A stretch of 64,000 nt of DNA from Heliopora coerulea. Lineage: Eukaryota > Cnidaria > Anthozoa > Scleralcyonacea > Helioporidae. Under the pieces are notes generated by a model. That model was not told the origin of the DNA, did not search any database, and saw nothing but the letters and a program-made list of their open reading frames with translations. The stretch lies in contig JASJOG010000092.1 in NCBI GenBank assembly GCA_030142905.1, positions 310,001 to 374,000 on the forward strand, given 5' to 3'. The position numbers were made by a program, and so were the translations under genes. Numbering within the stretch: the stretch's first letter is position 1; each line of letters opens with the position of its first letter. Of this stretch, positions 38,601-50,614 are shown piece by piece.

Positions 38601-40149
38601 TCAATAAATATAGACATTAATATGAAATCCTTCTTAAACTATAATTAATTAGAGGAAGAGCCAGTAATAGCAGGCTACAGCAGATCTATATAAAACAAAG
38701 CAAAATCCGAAGAAATGCGACATCTTAAAAAACTTAAGATATAGGTTAAAAACAAAACGGAAAGATAATGTAGTAAATCTGGCTAAACTTAAAACAAGAA
38801 GCTAGCTTGTAAAAAAAGTTTACCGATCATATTTCTTTTCATGAGTGGCTTGCAGTTCTTATAAATCTTGCTATTGTTTTGCAACGTCCTTGGGCTTTAT
38901 TTTGTTGACATAATTCGAACACAGTCCTGAATACCGAAAACTTTTCCGCAATTTTCACTAAATAACTCACACCCTGTTATATACTGTGTCAAATGCCTAC
39001 GTTCTTAAGCATTAAATATCATGAAAACATGTTAAAAATACCGAACTAGACTTTGACTCTGCCCCTTACTGCAGTCTTTTCCTCGATATAGGAAGTTCAA
39101 AGTTACACTTCACATTTCACAAACATCATTTGCTAAAGACCTTGGTGTTTTATGTTTTCAGTTTCGCTAGTTCCTTAACCCCCAGGCTCTTTACATTTTT
39201 TTTTTGACCAACAAGTTATAGTTCTTTCGAAAAGTCAATCTTAGAGACTTTTTTACGGTGAAGCAAGCGAGACATACCGACAGGACACAGAGAGCTTATG
39301 CAAACTAGAACGGAGTTGGTTCATTGGAAAATGAGCCTGAATGTCATAATGGAAGCACGAACACCTTAATCAAAACCGCAAATCACTGATGTTATCATGG
39401 CGCAGAAAGACAGGGGAGTCACCACAAAATACAATCCCAATACAGGCAACTGAGATGTCTTTCGGACCCACAAACAATTGCAATTCTGCATAGTTTTTCT
39501 AAGGTTTTTTGCTGATGAAATGTTATCTGACATCGTCAACTGAGATTCTGGGTCTTTTTCGTTTCTGCTAATCCTATCCTTGTGAGCCGTCAACGCACTA
39601 CAGCTGATGAGCAATTGAAGATAAGTGCACCATAAACTTCAGTCCACTATATCTTTTATGATATCTTTTGTAAGATATAAAATGAAAGATGTAAAGCATG
39701 AAGTCGTTGACACGGCAGTGTTAATTTCCTCTCTTAGCCGTTTGTATGAGAGGTGAGACAAGACGATAGTCTACTGTTCTTTGAAAAGTGGGAAAATTTA
39801 AATTTTAACCTTAAAAAGTGAGAATAAATATTTTGGAATAAGAATGAAACTATATGTGATACATAAGAAAATTCTGGGTATCAATTAATGTTACTTTGTA
39901 AGGACTTCCAAAGGTTGCTATGGTGATTGTGACGTTTCAAGATGGTTCCTAATTACTGTCCAACCTAATTTAATTCGATAAGTGTTTAGCTACCACAATT
40001 TTTTCATCCTGTTTTTTTATGGAGAAATTGCCAACAGTGATGGAATCTCGGCAACACACACAAAAATTATTAGATGTCACCAACAGAAGTCAGACAAAAG
40101 CAAAAATTGCGGAAATGCGTTCAATGCATTCCTGATCAGTATTTGCAAG

Positions 40150-40302
40150 ATGCCTGCAGTTACATGTGTCTCGTCTAGTTTCACCATTCTACTGTTCTTG
40201 TTAGTGCTTTGCGGTCAACAAAGACGCTTTCCCACGTCAAGGGGAGGAGTCTCGATGGACCGTTATGGGTTAAGGTCCCTAAGGAGAAAAAGAGTGAGGT
40301 AG
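40150..40302 (+). CDS. Possible small secreted peptide precursor (50 codons)
   Basis: ATG with A at -3 followed by a strongly hydrophobic stretch (FTILLFLLVLCG, residues 11-22) that reads as a signal peptide, then a short basic segment with QQRR, DRYGLRSL and the dibasic site RRKR before the stop. The arrangement resembles a neuropeptide or cationic peptide precursor, but there is no Gly-Lys/Arg amidation site and only one copy. A possible donor (GTGAG|GTAGAC) overlaps the stop. A chance ORF cannot be excluded. Confidence 0.2.
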   Translation: MPAVTCVSSSFTILLFLLVLCGQQRRFPTSRGGVSMDRYGLRSLRRKRVR

Positions 40303-40383
40303 ACACTTGGTTATTACTGCGTGAACTAATTTAAACTACTAATGCTCTAGGGTTCACGCCAATGCGACGCACAGCACTGTCGT

Positions 40384-40573
40384 CAGTGGCGTAACGGACT
40401 ACGGTCAGTGTTAGAGCAATTCCTAAGTGTCCCCGATCTCTAAGTAGTCCCCAATGAATCTGTGAAGACAATTGAGATTAAAGTCTTGAAATATATGTCG
40501 ATACTGAGGGAGGTGACGGGGACCCCCGAACGAAAATGTCCTAAGGGCCCGCAGTAGTTCCGTTATGCCACTG
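40384..40573. mobile_element. hAT-type MITE with 8-bp target duplication
   Basis: Inverted ends CAGTGGCGTAACGGA and its counterpart TCCGTTATGCCACTG enclose 190 bp. The flanks are identical 8-mers, ACTGTCGT at 40376-40383 and 40574-40581. Ends beginning CAGTG and an 8-bp duplication are the hAT signature. No transposase. Confidence 0.88.
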
Positions 40574-40581
40574 ACTGTCGT

Positions 40582-43500
40582 TAACCATTTAACAGCAAGA
40601 TCAGCCTTTTATTGTTAGACTCTTTATCAGGCCAGACGGTTTTACTCGTCAAGAAAAGATATCCTGTCGGAAAAGGGTTAATTTTACTACAATTAACATT
40701 CTATTTTTGTCTTTTGCTATTTCGTGTCATTAAGGCGTAAGCTGAGAACCACATGAAAGAAAAGGAAATACCACCAACTGATAAAAAAAGAAAAGACAAA
40801 AAAGTCTTTGCAAAGCCCGTGTGCCTGTGTCCGAATCCTTAGAACATGACTTGAGTCTCAAAAATCGTGACACGAGAACGAATTCCAGTTCGTGTCAGAA
40901 ACACAAATCGTACTCAACAACTGTGCAAGAACTAGCAATAGCTCCTTTTTGATTTTTGTTCTCAGATTACGAGGTTTACTAAATCTTTAAAACTTATTTG
41001 CCTTATAATCAACTTGCAGTCTTTTAGAACAACTTCTTTCAGCAAAGATGGTGGCAGTCTGTCTGGGTCAATTTACGGGTTGAGTCACCACTTACAGTGT
41101 GACCACCCCTCTTATAATTTCCTGCGCGCGTCAAATATGGAAGTCCTGCGACAAACTTTCTTAAATAAAACTACAATTGAAGTTTATTTGTAAATAAATC
41201 CTCTCAGTTGGCAATCTTTGAACAGCTCGGGAAACGACTTGACGCTATCAGCAGTTGTAGGGAAGCATCTGGACGATAACACGATGTGCTTACGTTATAA
41301 AATACTTGAAGCTATCTTACAATACTATCTGTCATGTCTATCAGTAAAAAGGATAGAAGACGTCGACCAAACTTGACACAAGCATCGTATTTGTCATTGC
41401 CATCCACCAAATCCATCGTCACACAGGAAGCCCTCGTAAGTTGCAAAGTTGAGAAGCACAGCTAATCGTTTAAATAAAAAAGTATTCACTACAGTCCAGA
41501 ACAAGGATCAGCTAACGTGAGAACCAGACTAAAGATCATCAACCCAAATTGAGCACAGTTGGTGAAACAAAGATCCAAAGATAAAATTGAGTCGAGCAGA
41601 AAGTAGGTACAATTGTGATCTCCTTAAAGTAAGAACTTAAACTTTAACCAACAAATTATTAGATGGATAGATAGATAGATGGAAGAACTTTATTTACCCA
41701 CGCTAACATCGTCAGAATGAAACTGATTTCCACGATCTGTATTATATTTCCACATTGATCTGTATTAATCTCTACCCATAACAAAGAGGCTCTTTTTTGT
41801 GAATAAAAATGTCAACGGATTCGCTTTGCTTGTTATGCTCACAAAACTATCAAGCTTAGCGGGTTAGGAGACATGTCTCAGAACTGCGTTCCCGTTCAGC
41901 TATTGTTGGTCAAAATGGAGCGCTCCATTGTAAAATGTCCATTTTGTGTTCGTTTGTCGCCTTGATAGAGTGGTTTTCACTCGAAACTCAGTTCCATTCT
42001 TATCTATTTTGGCAATTCTATTCCATCTTTCCCTTGTCGTCGGATCCCAACATTCTGTTAACGCAGCTAATACTTTTATCTCCTGTTTTGAAATATTACT
42101 TAAGCCACATGGCTGTTCCAATATTGAACATGTAGCGTGGGTCGCCAGACTGCATCCATAGGTTGAAAAACTAGTCACCGGAACATACACGAAACTTTCG
42201 CTGTTTACGATTCCCGATTATTCTTTAACAGCAGGCGGCTTGTATGGGAAATTTTGGGTAATAAGGACATATCAATACCTGGAACGTCAAGGGTACTGAA
42301 AGCTACAAAAAGCTCAAGAGGAAATCCCGGATTCAAATTGCCTTGAGTTCAAAATGGACGTCCAGAGAGAACTGAGCATAAGCATGGGCTCTTTCGATAC
42401 AGAGCTGCGGGATGAATATATATAATGGTCCTGAAGAAAGAAGTCGGCATAAGTACCAGCTCTTTCGACATAGTTTTGCCTTCGAGCCGCCGGTTACATA
42501 ACACAGATGGCGGCATTGCTCACAAAATTTCATGATTATCCTACAATGCGAAAGTCAACGCAAAAAATTGAGTCGACTTGATCGGGATTCTATCTCGCAT
42601 CTTTGCGTTTCCGGACCGAGGCCCCGCCGGTTGAGCCATGGAGTTAACGGGGAACGATATCCCCGTCTGATCCGTCATTAATCCAAGAAATTCTCGCAAC
42701 AACTTAACACTGATTCATGTGGACGTGCGGTGTTTGATTCGATTTCAGGATCATCGCCAAGGCAACTTGAAGAGACAAGTTCATAATCAATCCGAAGAGG
42801 CGAGTTCGAACCCACCCAAGTGAACTCTAATTTTTGAAGGTTGACTTTTTCCAGTGTAGACTAGTCATGAAATTTTCTCTCATTGTTACCCTGAAGGTGA
42901 TTCTGAAATAGTGTTGCTCTGATTCTGTTTTCTCTCGTGGTGAAAGAAAAGCATGTGTCCCGGTGATCTTACCTCGGATGTCGTCAATTTTAAAGCTGCT
43001 ATGTTTTTATTTTGAAAGAATCTGACTTGATTAGAGGTCTATATCAGACCGTCCTACAGGACCACTACAGATGAATCATCGGTCGACTAGGCTATAGTCC
43101 CTCAGCCTCTGAGAAAGCAATCCACAGAGGTTGGTTAACTACCCTTTGTATCAAATCTCGCTTTAGAGTCAGAGTGCCACCAAAACTGGTCACCTTTCGT
43201 GGTCATTATAAGTACACATAAGGGACTAGTAACACTATACGACGGTCGCTACGATCAAGGACGAGGACAGATACGAACTAATCCTAACCCTAGCCCGAAC
43301 CCTAACCATAAAACAGTTTAAGAAAAAAAAAAAACGAAGTAAAATCATACACTTGGTTGGATTAGAGCACAAGGTTTCCGTGCGGCGGTGGAATGACCCA
43401 CAACACTATGATGACGATTACAATGCTCCATCTATACTGCCTTTTCTTGAACAGGTTACGGGAAAAAAAATTTAGCGTCCGAGCGTATACAATGTCGTCT

Positions 43501-45400
43501 ATAGGACATCATTCTGGCCTTCCTGGTTACGATCAGCGCGCTAACGTAGCAATAGGGACTTTAAGATCTACGACGTCGACTTCCTTTGACGGTGTACTTT
43601 GAAAAAAAAAGAATTCTTCATGCAAAATAAAGAATATAAATAATTTTTACTCTCCAAGGCATTCTTAACACCGTCGTCGTTCTGTATACGTCACCCTGAC
43701 CATTTTCACGTCTTAAGGACGACGTCAGCTCGCGGAACGAAAAAAGCTGTTTCTTAAGCTTGAATTAAACCCGTGGCTGCAGTCGTTCTAGGAGAACTGG
43801 AGCGTTTGAGGAGTCATAAAACAAGCCACAAGTATTGAGAACGGTGGTCAATAAAACCGTGGTTTCTTGAAATGCAGAAATTTGAAAGGACGTTGTCGTT
43901 CAAGTTGACTTCATGAACGGTGTACATCACCACGAACGATCGTATGCTACAGTGGAATCGCGTTGAAGGGACAAGCCGACAAGTCGCCAACGCTACGACG
44001 GATTTTAGAGCTGGGTCCCATCAATCATCACCGCCAATTTGTCGTTAATGCTTGTGTCTATCTTAGGCTTCATAAGTTACCGACTGTGTTGTGGTTTTAT
44101 CGCGCAAAAAGCCCGAGATTACAAAGCAAGATATTAGATTTAAGATGTTTAGAGGTTATCTGTAGGTCAAATAGCGCTGAAGCTTTCAAAGAACATGTTA
44201 TCTGTCAAAACGGTACAGAAAAGGACACCAAGAATTCTTCAATTCTGAAGTAAAACGCAGCCATGTTGTGACTGGTACAAAGTGTGACTGGGATCGGTAT
44301 AGTAATCGACGCCTGATAAAGTTTTGTTCAAACCTACCAGGGTTTTTCCTTTCAGAAATGTAGATCATCTAAACCACAAAGATGGCTTAAAGTGACTGGC
44401 GGAAACACATTAAAGCAACTATCTTAAATAAACATACATGTAATAACCGCACGATATTAACAGACCGTGAATAAATATGGTTGTGAGTTAAGTTTATAAA
44501 ACAATTACCTTGTTTTTTTAATTTTTTATTCAAAACTAGGTAGCTACTTAGCTTACGATGAACAAGTCGGTTCTTTTACACATCTTTTCATACGCCATCA
44601 TTTTCCCGATGCGAAATATCAATGTCGAAGTCTTAAAATAGAAATCGCCTTTCGCACTGAAATAAACAGGCTTTGATTATCAAGCACGGGTCGATCCATA
44701 AGATAACATACATTTGCGAAGCCAACGACGAAAACATGTTCAAAAACAAAAAATAAAAGAACCAATCTTTATGCCTCAACCTTTAAATCTTTAATTCTAA
44801 ACCGGTTTCGTCAGTCCATATGAGCAATTGAAGTAGTGTCAAGAAACTAAAAATGGGAAAGTCTGTTTGAATAGGGAGATTTATTCAATAAGTTCTTTGT
44901 GATTCATGATTCAGAAGGTCATGCACGTTAAAAAAAATAAAAAAATAAAAAAAAATTGGTAACTATCTAATGTCTATCAACTTTGTTTTCACGCTAATAC
45001 ACGCAACTGCTTGCCCCAACACTTGGGAAATACAAAACGTTGCTAAATCATGTATTTATTCAGGAGTACCAAATAGTCAGTTGTTTATCAAATAGAAACA
45101 GCCGAAGGGTTGTATACTGCCAAAAAGTATATATGAGGGAAATGGACGATTAGAGCAAAGGTCTTTCGTGATAAAAAACTAAGTGAGTTTTTTATCACGA
45201 AGTCTAATCATTGGCTATTTTTTTTGTCACATGATTATACTACACATAAAAACCTTGCTTAGTTTTGATTTCACTTTTACGTTTCACTCCGACAAAGGAC
45301 TTTCGCTCAAAAAGTCAGTTTTTCTTGGTATTTAGCACTCTGTTCATATGGTTTCCATCTGGACTCTGCTACTTCTACTATATATATATAATCGCAGTTC
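40582..45400. other. Gene-free stretch
   Basis: Dispersed repeats and SINE remnants. A degenerate telomere-like CCTAACCC run is at 43281-43308. The 96-codon frames at 41.9 and 43.9 kb have no recognisable domain. Confidence 0.4.
42565..42660 (-). mobile_element. Degenerate tRNA-like SINE
   Basis: Minus strand has an A-box-like TGGCTCAACCGG and a decayed B box (GATAGAATCCC) about 45 nt later. Confidence 0.3.
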
Positions 45401-45461
45401 GTGCTTTATCGGGTCTAAAACACTCGGCTATCGACTCGTGTTTTAAATCCCGATAAAGCAC
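45401..45461. mobile_element. Short hairpin element, GTGCTTTATCGGG family, copy 2
   Basis: Same hairpin as at 5678-5738 with a few substitutions, again beside AT microsatellites. Confidence 0.65.
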
Positions 45462-45482
45462 TCCTGCTCGGTTTTTAAATAT

Positions 45483-45526
<44 letters not shown>

Positions 45527-45602
45527 AAAGGTGAGGACCAGAAAGGTTGCAGTATTGGTTTGAAGATGAAGAGCGCTCAATACCATACCAGTAGAGCGAA
45601 TA

Positions 45603-45663
45603 AAGAAGTAAAATAGACAAAATTTTTGCTGTCGCTACAGCAAAAATTTTGTCTATCTTACTT

Positions 45664-45666
<3 letters not shown>
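45603..45666. repeat. Hairpin, 30-nt arms, 4-nt loop
   Basis: Arms 45603-45632 and 45637-45666 match at 29 of 30 positions around the loop CGCT and run straight into an AT microsatellite. The flank resembles the left flank of the 5.1-kb palindrome (GAAGAG(T/C)GCTCAATAC). Confidence 0.85.
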
Positions 45667-45681
<15 letters not shown>

Positions 45682-45711
<30 letters not shown>

Positions 45712-46061
45712 AGTAAATTTCATCTTACTAAGTGTAGATGTTTGTAAGCTTGGATATATTTATAATGAAAAGTTTGTTCTCAAGCTTTATCTCAGAAAAT
45801 TTCTGAGCTCCCCAACAGGAATCGAACCCGTGTCTCCCGATTGCCGGTACGGTTGTTTTACCACTAGACTATAGGGTCTCAGACGGCAAGCACGAGGCAT
45901 ATCAATTTTACGAACCAGGTCTCTAATTAACATCACGCTTGCCGTCTGAGACCCTATAGTCTAGTGGTAAAACAACCGTACCGGCAATCGGGAGACACGG
46001 GTTCGATTCCCGTTGGGGAGCTCAGAAATTTTCTGAGATAAAAGCTTGAGAACAAATTTTT

Positions 46062-46109
<48 letters not shown>

Positions 46110-46460
46110 TAGTAAATTTCATCTTACTAAGTGTAGATGTTTGTAAGCTTGAATATATTTATAATGAAAAGTTTGTTCTCAAGCTTTATCTCAGAAAATT
46201 TCTGAGCTCCCCAACAGGAATCGAACCCGTGTCTCCCGATTGCCGGTACGGTTGTTTTACCACTAGACTATAGGGTCTCAGACGGCAAGCACGAGGCATA
46301 TCAATTTTACGAACCAGGTCTCTAATTAACATCATGCTTGCCGTCTGAGACCCTATAGTCTAGTGGTAAAACAACCGTACCGGCAATCGGGAGACACGGG
46401 TTCGATTCCCGTTGGGGAGCTCAGAAATTTTCTGAGATAAAAGCTTGAGAACAAACTTTT

Positions 46461-46500
<40 letters not shown>

Positions 46501-47091
46501 TAGTAAATTTCATCTTACTAAGTGTAGATGTTTGTAAGCTTGGATATATGTATGATGAAAAGTTTGTTCTCAAGCTTTTATCTCAGAAAATTTCTGAACT
46601 CCCCAACGGGAATCAAACCCGTGTCTCCCGATTGCCGGTACGGTTGTTTTACCACTAGACTATAGGGTCTCAGACGACAAGCATGATGTTAATTAGAGAC
46701 CTGGTTCGTGATATTGATATGTCTCTTTCGTACTTGAAAGCTGAACATACCTGTGATGTGATATTGTGTATTAGTAAATTTCATCTTACTAAGTGTAGAT
46801 GTAAGCTTGGATATATGTATGATGAAAAGTTTGTTCTCAAGCTTTAATCTCAGAAAATTTCTGAGCTCCCCAACGGGAATCGGGAGACACGGGTTCGATT
46901 CCCGTTGGGGAGCTTAGAAATTTTCTGAGATAAAAGCTTGAGAACAAACTTTTCATCATACATATATCCAAGCTTACAAACATCTACACTTAGTAAGATG
47001 AAATTTACTAATACACAATATCACATCACAGGTATGTTCAGCTTTCAAGTACGAAAGAGACATATCAATATCACGAACCAGGTCTCTAATT
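45682..47091. mobile_element. Tandem array of inverted-pair tRNA-derived SINE units
   Basis: Three to four units with a period near 400 bp, separated by AT microsatellites. Each unit is a head-to-head inverted pair of one tRNA-like sequence: copies at 45805-45880 (-), 45948-46023 (+), 46204-46279 (-), 46347-46422 (+) and 46596-46671 (-). Each has A box TAGTCTAGTGG and B box GGTTCGATTCC, but the acceptor stem pairs at only five of seven positions and the anticodon stem is poor, so these are SINE heads rather than tRNA genes. The outer flanks (TTCTCAAGCTTTATCTCAGAAA) resemble the tail of the SINE at 54.9 kb. Confidence 0.75.
46693..47091. repeat. Long palindrome, arms about 190 nt
   Basis: Last unit of the SINE array. 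Left arm from ATTAGAGACCTGGTTCGTG inward, right arm its near-perfect reverse complement ending CGAACCAGGTCTCTAAT. The centre (46864-46913) is a tRNA-like sequence whose two inverted halves have collapsed into one short hairpin. Confidence 0.85.
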
Positions 47092-47102
47092 TATATATAT
47101 AT

Positions 47103-47336
47103 ACAGCAAATTCCAAAAATTATGGCACAAAACATGTCAACATATAAACATATCAAGACCATTGTATCTTCATTTTATTCCCACTTCAACGGTCAGCGAA
47201 GATATGGTATGTGTTTTTTGATACATTCGATGGCCAGTCTAATGTATTAAAGTTGATGAAAGTATTCACAGTTACAGATTTACCTATACATGCTTTTTCT
47301 TTATATGTTTATGTTTGCCAAAATTTATGCAATTTG

Positions 47337-47340
<4 letters not shown>
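47103..47340. mobile_element. MITE with Tc1/mariner-like ends
   Basis: Imperfect terminal inverted repeats of up to 50 nt starting ACAGCAAATT and ending AATTTGCTGT, flanked by TA-rich sequence on both sides. No coding capacity. Confidence 0.6.
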
Positions 47341-47378
<38 letters not shown>

Positions 47379-48185
47379 CTTATAATATATATATATTGGC
47401 CGTATACAACCCTTTGGTAGTTTCTGTTTATTTAATAGGACACGAATAAACTGAGACAAGTCAGAGACTATCGTCCGTACATTTAGCAAGATTTCTTTTA
47501 AGTGTATGCAAAGGCTATGGTTAAGGATACCAGGAGCTATCCATGTTCCTTCTAATTAAGAGGTTAATTTAACCAAAAGAAAAGAAAAAGAATATTTATG
47601 AGCAGGCACTGAAACACTTTCTAAAGTAACGACGTGTCTGTTCCAAGATGACTGATTTTTTGGCCCGTTTACGAAATATATCGTACCACAAGTGTTCAGT
47701 ATTCATTCGATAACAAACGTAAAATATGCACATAAAATAAGAATAGAAATAAATCTTCTTTGTCTTGCCTTGCCTTGTTTTAAGCTGATGTCTTCAGCAC
47801 GAGTATCGACTGAATAACTACAAAAGCTTTACTGGCTGGAAATTTGAATGTGTTCTTGATATAGGTTATTTTTTTTCACAAAAATAAAATAAATACGGCA
47901 CCTGTATACTGATAAGACGTGCCGGAAGCACATTAAACGTATAGTTGCCGCGCGAGTTTTCTTACTGTGTATTCTGTGCGCCAGACGGCGTCTTAAGGTC
48001 CTTGATAAAGATGTTTTATGCAATTAAAGCGATAGAGGATAACTTAAAAGCGGCGAAATGACGAGGCAGGAAAATCAAATGCACACGTTTCGAGCGAAAG
48101 CCGTACCCTGTTTTGTTTTCTCATTTCTGTAGTTTAAAAACTGCAACCAGCCGACAACTTGAAAAAGTATAAAACAAAGCATGCT

Positions 48186-48393
48186 CCGAATAATATTGAC
48201 ATCTTGAAACGCAAGATTTGAGTTAATGATCAAAAGAGACTATCGTGAGATTGTAACATTTCGACTTTATTTCAAAGTCATAATCAGACAATGATGATGA
48301 CTTTGAAATAAAGTGGAAATATTACAATCTCACGATAGTCTCATCTCATCATTAATTCAAATCTTGTGTTTCGTGATGTCAATATTATTCGGA
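48186..48393. mobile_element. Foldback element, GACTTTGAAATAAAG family, copy 1
   Basis: Arms of about 98 nt, centre less than 10 nt. The inner ends carry GATGACTTTGAAATAAAG, shared with the element at 50228-50614. Confidence 0.8.
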
Positions 48394-48869
48394 ATACGAT
48401 TTATTCCACCTTTGAAACTTTCGCAAATTTCGTGGCATGCATAGTAAGCCAGGATCTCAAGTGTTTATTGCAACGTGTGTCGTCGCAGCGTGCCGACACC
48501 AAGGATGCCCTTTGCAGGAACATGAGGTGAAGTCCTAATGTATGGACGTAGTCATGGTGTACAACAAATAACCTTAAATCTCCCATAGTGTACAGTATAA
48601 ATGCACGGAAATACAATTTCTAGCAACCTTTTATATTTCCTCAAGGTTTGCTTATCGAGATTATCCAAGACAAAAGTATTCTTGAGACACAGCGCATGCA
48701 GATATCAGAATGTCAAGATCACGACCATCGCTTGTCCTTTCAAAAACGTTGGGTAACACTGAGGAGATTAAGGCTGCGTTTACACTATACCGGATAGCTT
48801 TAAGCAGCGACACGAAAAGCATACCGGATAGGCCTAAGATTTACACGCACACTAAAACTGAGTTGAAAA

Positions 48870-49320
48870 CGTCGTTGCCTGCTTAAGCCAACATTCACAA
48901 CTAAATGTTGATCTGCAAAGTGAAACCGTTGGGGCTAACGTCAAAAAAGAATTCCAGATCGGAGATAATCTGCAAAAATTTTAACTGGGCAATGCTGAGA
49001 GAAACCGTCATTGCCAGCTTAACCAAACATCCGTAGCTGTAGATGTTAATCTGGAAATATTTTGACGGGGTAATATGGTAAGTGAAATAGTAGCTGCCGA
49101 CTAATGCAAACACTTCCAGCCAGATGTTAATCAGCAAACATTTTGACTGAGTAATACTGAGTGAAATTGTCGTTGCCAACTTAAGCAAACATTTGCCGCA
49201 GGATGTCAAATCTGCACGTATTTTAAGAGTAGTTGTCAGTGAAACCTTTGTAGCCAACTTAAGCAGACATTTGCACAGCTCTATTTTAAACTGGAAGTAT
49301 ACCAACGGGGTAATGTCTTT
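48870..49320 (+). repeat. Degenerate tandem repeat, period about 80 bp
   Basis: GTTGCCAACTTAAGCAAACAT recurs near 49011, 49094, 49172 and 49251, with GATGTTAATCTGCAAATATTTTGACTG between. It leaves a minus-strand open frame of 134 codons that is repeat-derived. Confidence 0.75.
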
Positions 49321-50227
49321 GAGTAATCAGGATCATAAACATCACTCCTGAGTTCGGAGATAAAGAGATTTGGCATCTCTGTCGGAAAAAACAAGAAATT
49401 CGTACCACTTGTTGCAGCAGCTACAAAAACAGATTCTTTTTCCAAAGTCAGTTGAGCCGATCAGGAATTGATTCTGCGTCTTTCCAATTGTAAGTTGGTG
49501 ACAAGCAAGGCCTGATCGATCAGATAAAAATGATCAGGGTGATCTGCCTGAATAACATACACAAGCTAGAATTTTCGGCTTTATTTCCACACGTGAACAA
49601 CCCAATTCCGACTTCTTCCTATCGCAATCCAAATCCCTTTCTAACCCTTATGATGGTATACCTCATTTGCTCTTTAAAAAAACCATACTTTTTTCTTTTC
49701 ATTCCGAAAAGCAGGATTTTCTATCGAACGACGTATTCCATGGTAAAATTATCAAAGTAAGGCTTCTCATGTGACGAGACGGCGCCCGATTTCTCTTTAG
49801 GATTACTTCCCTTTGTAAACCTCGAGCCTCTGAAATATTGTTTCCAATGCAGGACAGTAGGGGAGGAAGTTTCAAGACAGTCACCCATATTAGAATCGTG
49901 ATTGATAGATGTTTTAGGATAGGAATTACAGCAATGGCGGCGGAACCGTTTGAATTTCGTGGGGGCGAGGTCCAATTGCTCAAGAATTAATATGGGATTC
50001 TGGGATCATAGTCTAAAAAACACCAAACTCTGGTGCGTGCTGTTGCTTTAATCCTTCTTATTGAATTTTCACATTTCAAAATTCCTGTTAATTTTTTAAT
50101 CATTTGTTACAAACAGAACGTAAGTTTTTATTTTGTCTAAGCCGCGACGAGAGTTTTGCGCGATACAGCTATAAAAATTTACAGCATTTCATTCTCATTT
50201 AAAAAAGTAAAGAATAAAACACAGACC

Positions 50228-50614
50228 GAAAAATGTCATCTTGGGACTTGATACTCGAGTTAAAACAAGAAACAAACAAGTTGGAAAAGATAATATTTCG
50301 GTTTTATTTCAGAGTCATCATCAGACCAAATGATTTACAAAAGCTCTCTACGTTATATATATACAATTACAAGGATGATGTCATCGGTTATTAACAACGA
50401 AATTAACATAGTCAAAAATTAACATATGTTAATTTTGTTGTTAATAACCGATGACATCATCCTTGTAATTGTATATATATATATATAACGTAGCGAGCTT
50501 TTGTTAATCATTTGGTCTGATGATGACTTTGAAATAAAGCCGAAATATTATCGTTTCCAACTTACCTGTTTCTTGTTTTAACTCGAATGTCAAGTTTCAA
50601 GATGACATTTTTCG
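50228..50614. mobile_element. Foldback element, GACTTTGAAATAAAG family, copy 2
   Basis: 387 bp with inverted arms of about 185 nt from CGAAAAATGTCATCTT inward to ATTAACATATGTTAAT. Related to copy 1 by the TCTGATGATGACTTTGAAAT segment only. Confidence 0.82.

Larger units (their letters stand above)
28465..40149. other. Gene desert with MITE copy B
   Basis: Apart from the MITE at 33.3 kb, the Cys-rich segment at 34.1 kb and the small tandem repeat at 35.6 kb, I see only chance frames. 38130-38170 carries CTTTCGCTCGAAACGTCAGC, a Penelope-type terminal motif remnant. Confidence 0.4.

Noticed and set aside
43281..43308. Interstitial telomeric repeat
   Set aside because: Only about four imperfect CCTAACCC-like units, too few and degenerate to claim.
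45805..46671. tRNA genes with good A and B boxes
   Set aside because: Acceptor and anticodon stems are mispaired, the copies sit in inverted pairs inside a repeat array, and flanks match a SINE tail.
48901..49305. 134-codon minus-strand frame
   Set aside because: Lies wholly within an 80-bp degenerate tandem repeat; period is not a multiple of three and no domain is seen.
49721..49975. 84-codon minus-strand frame in a GC-richer patch
   Set aside because: Composition is plausible but there is no domain, splice support or start context that sets it apart from chance.
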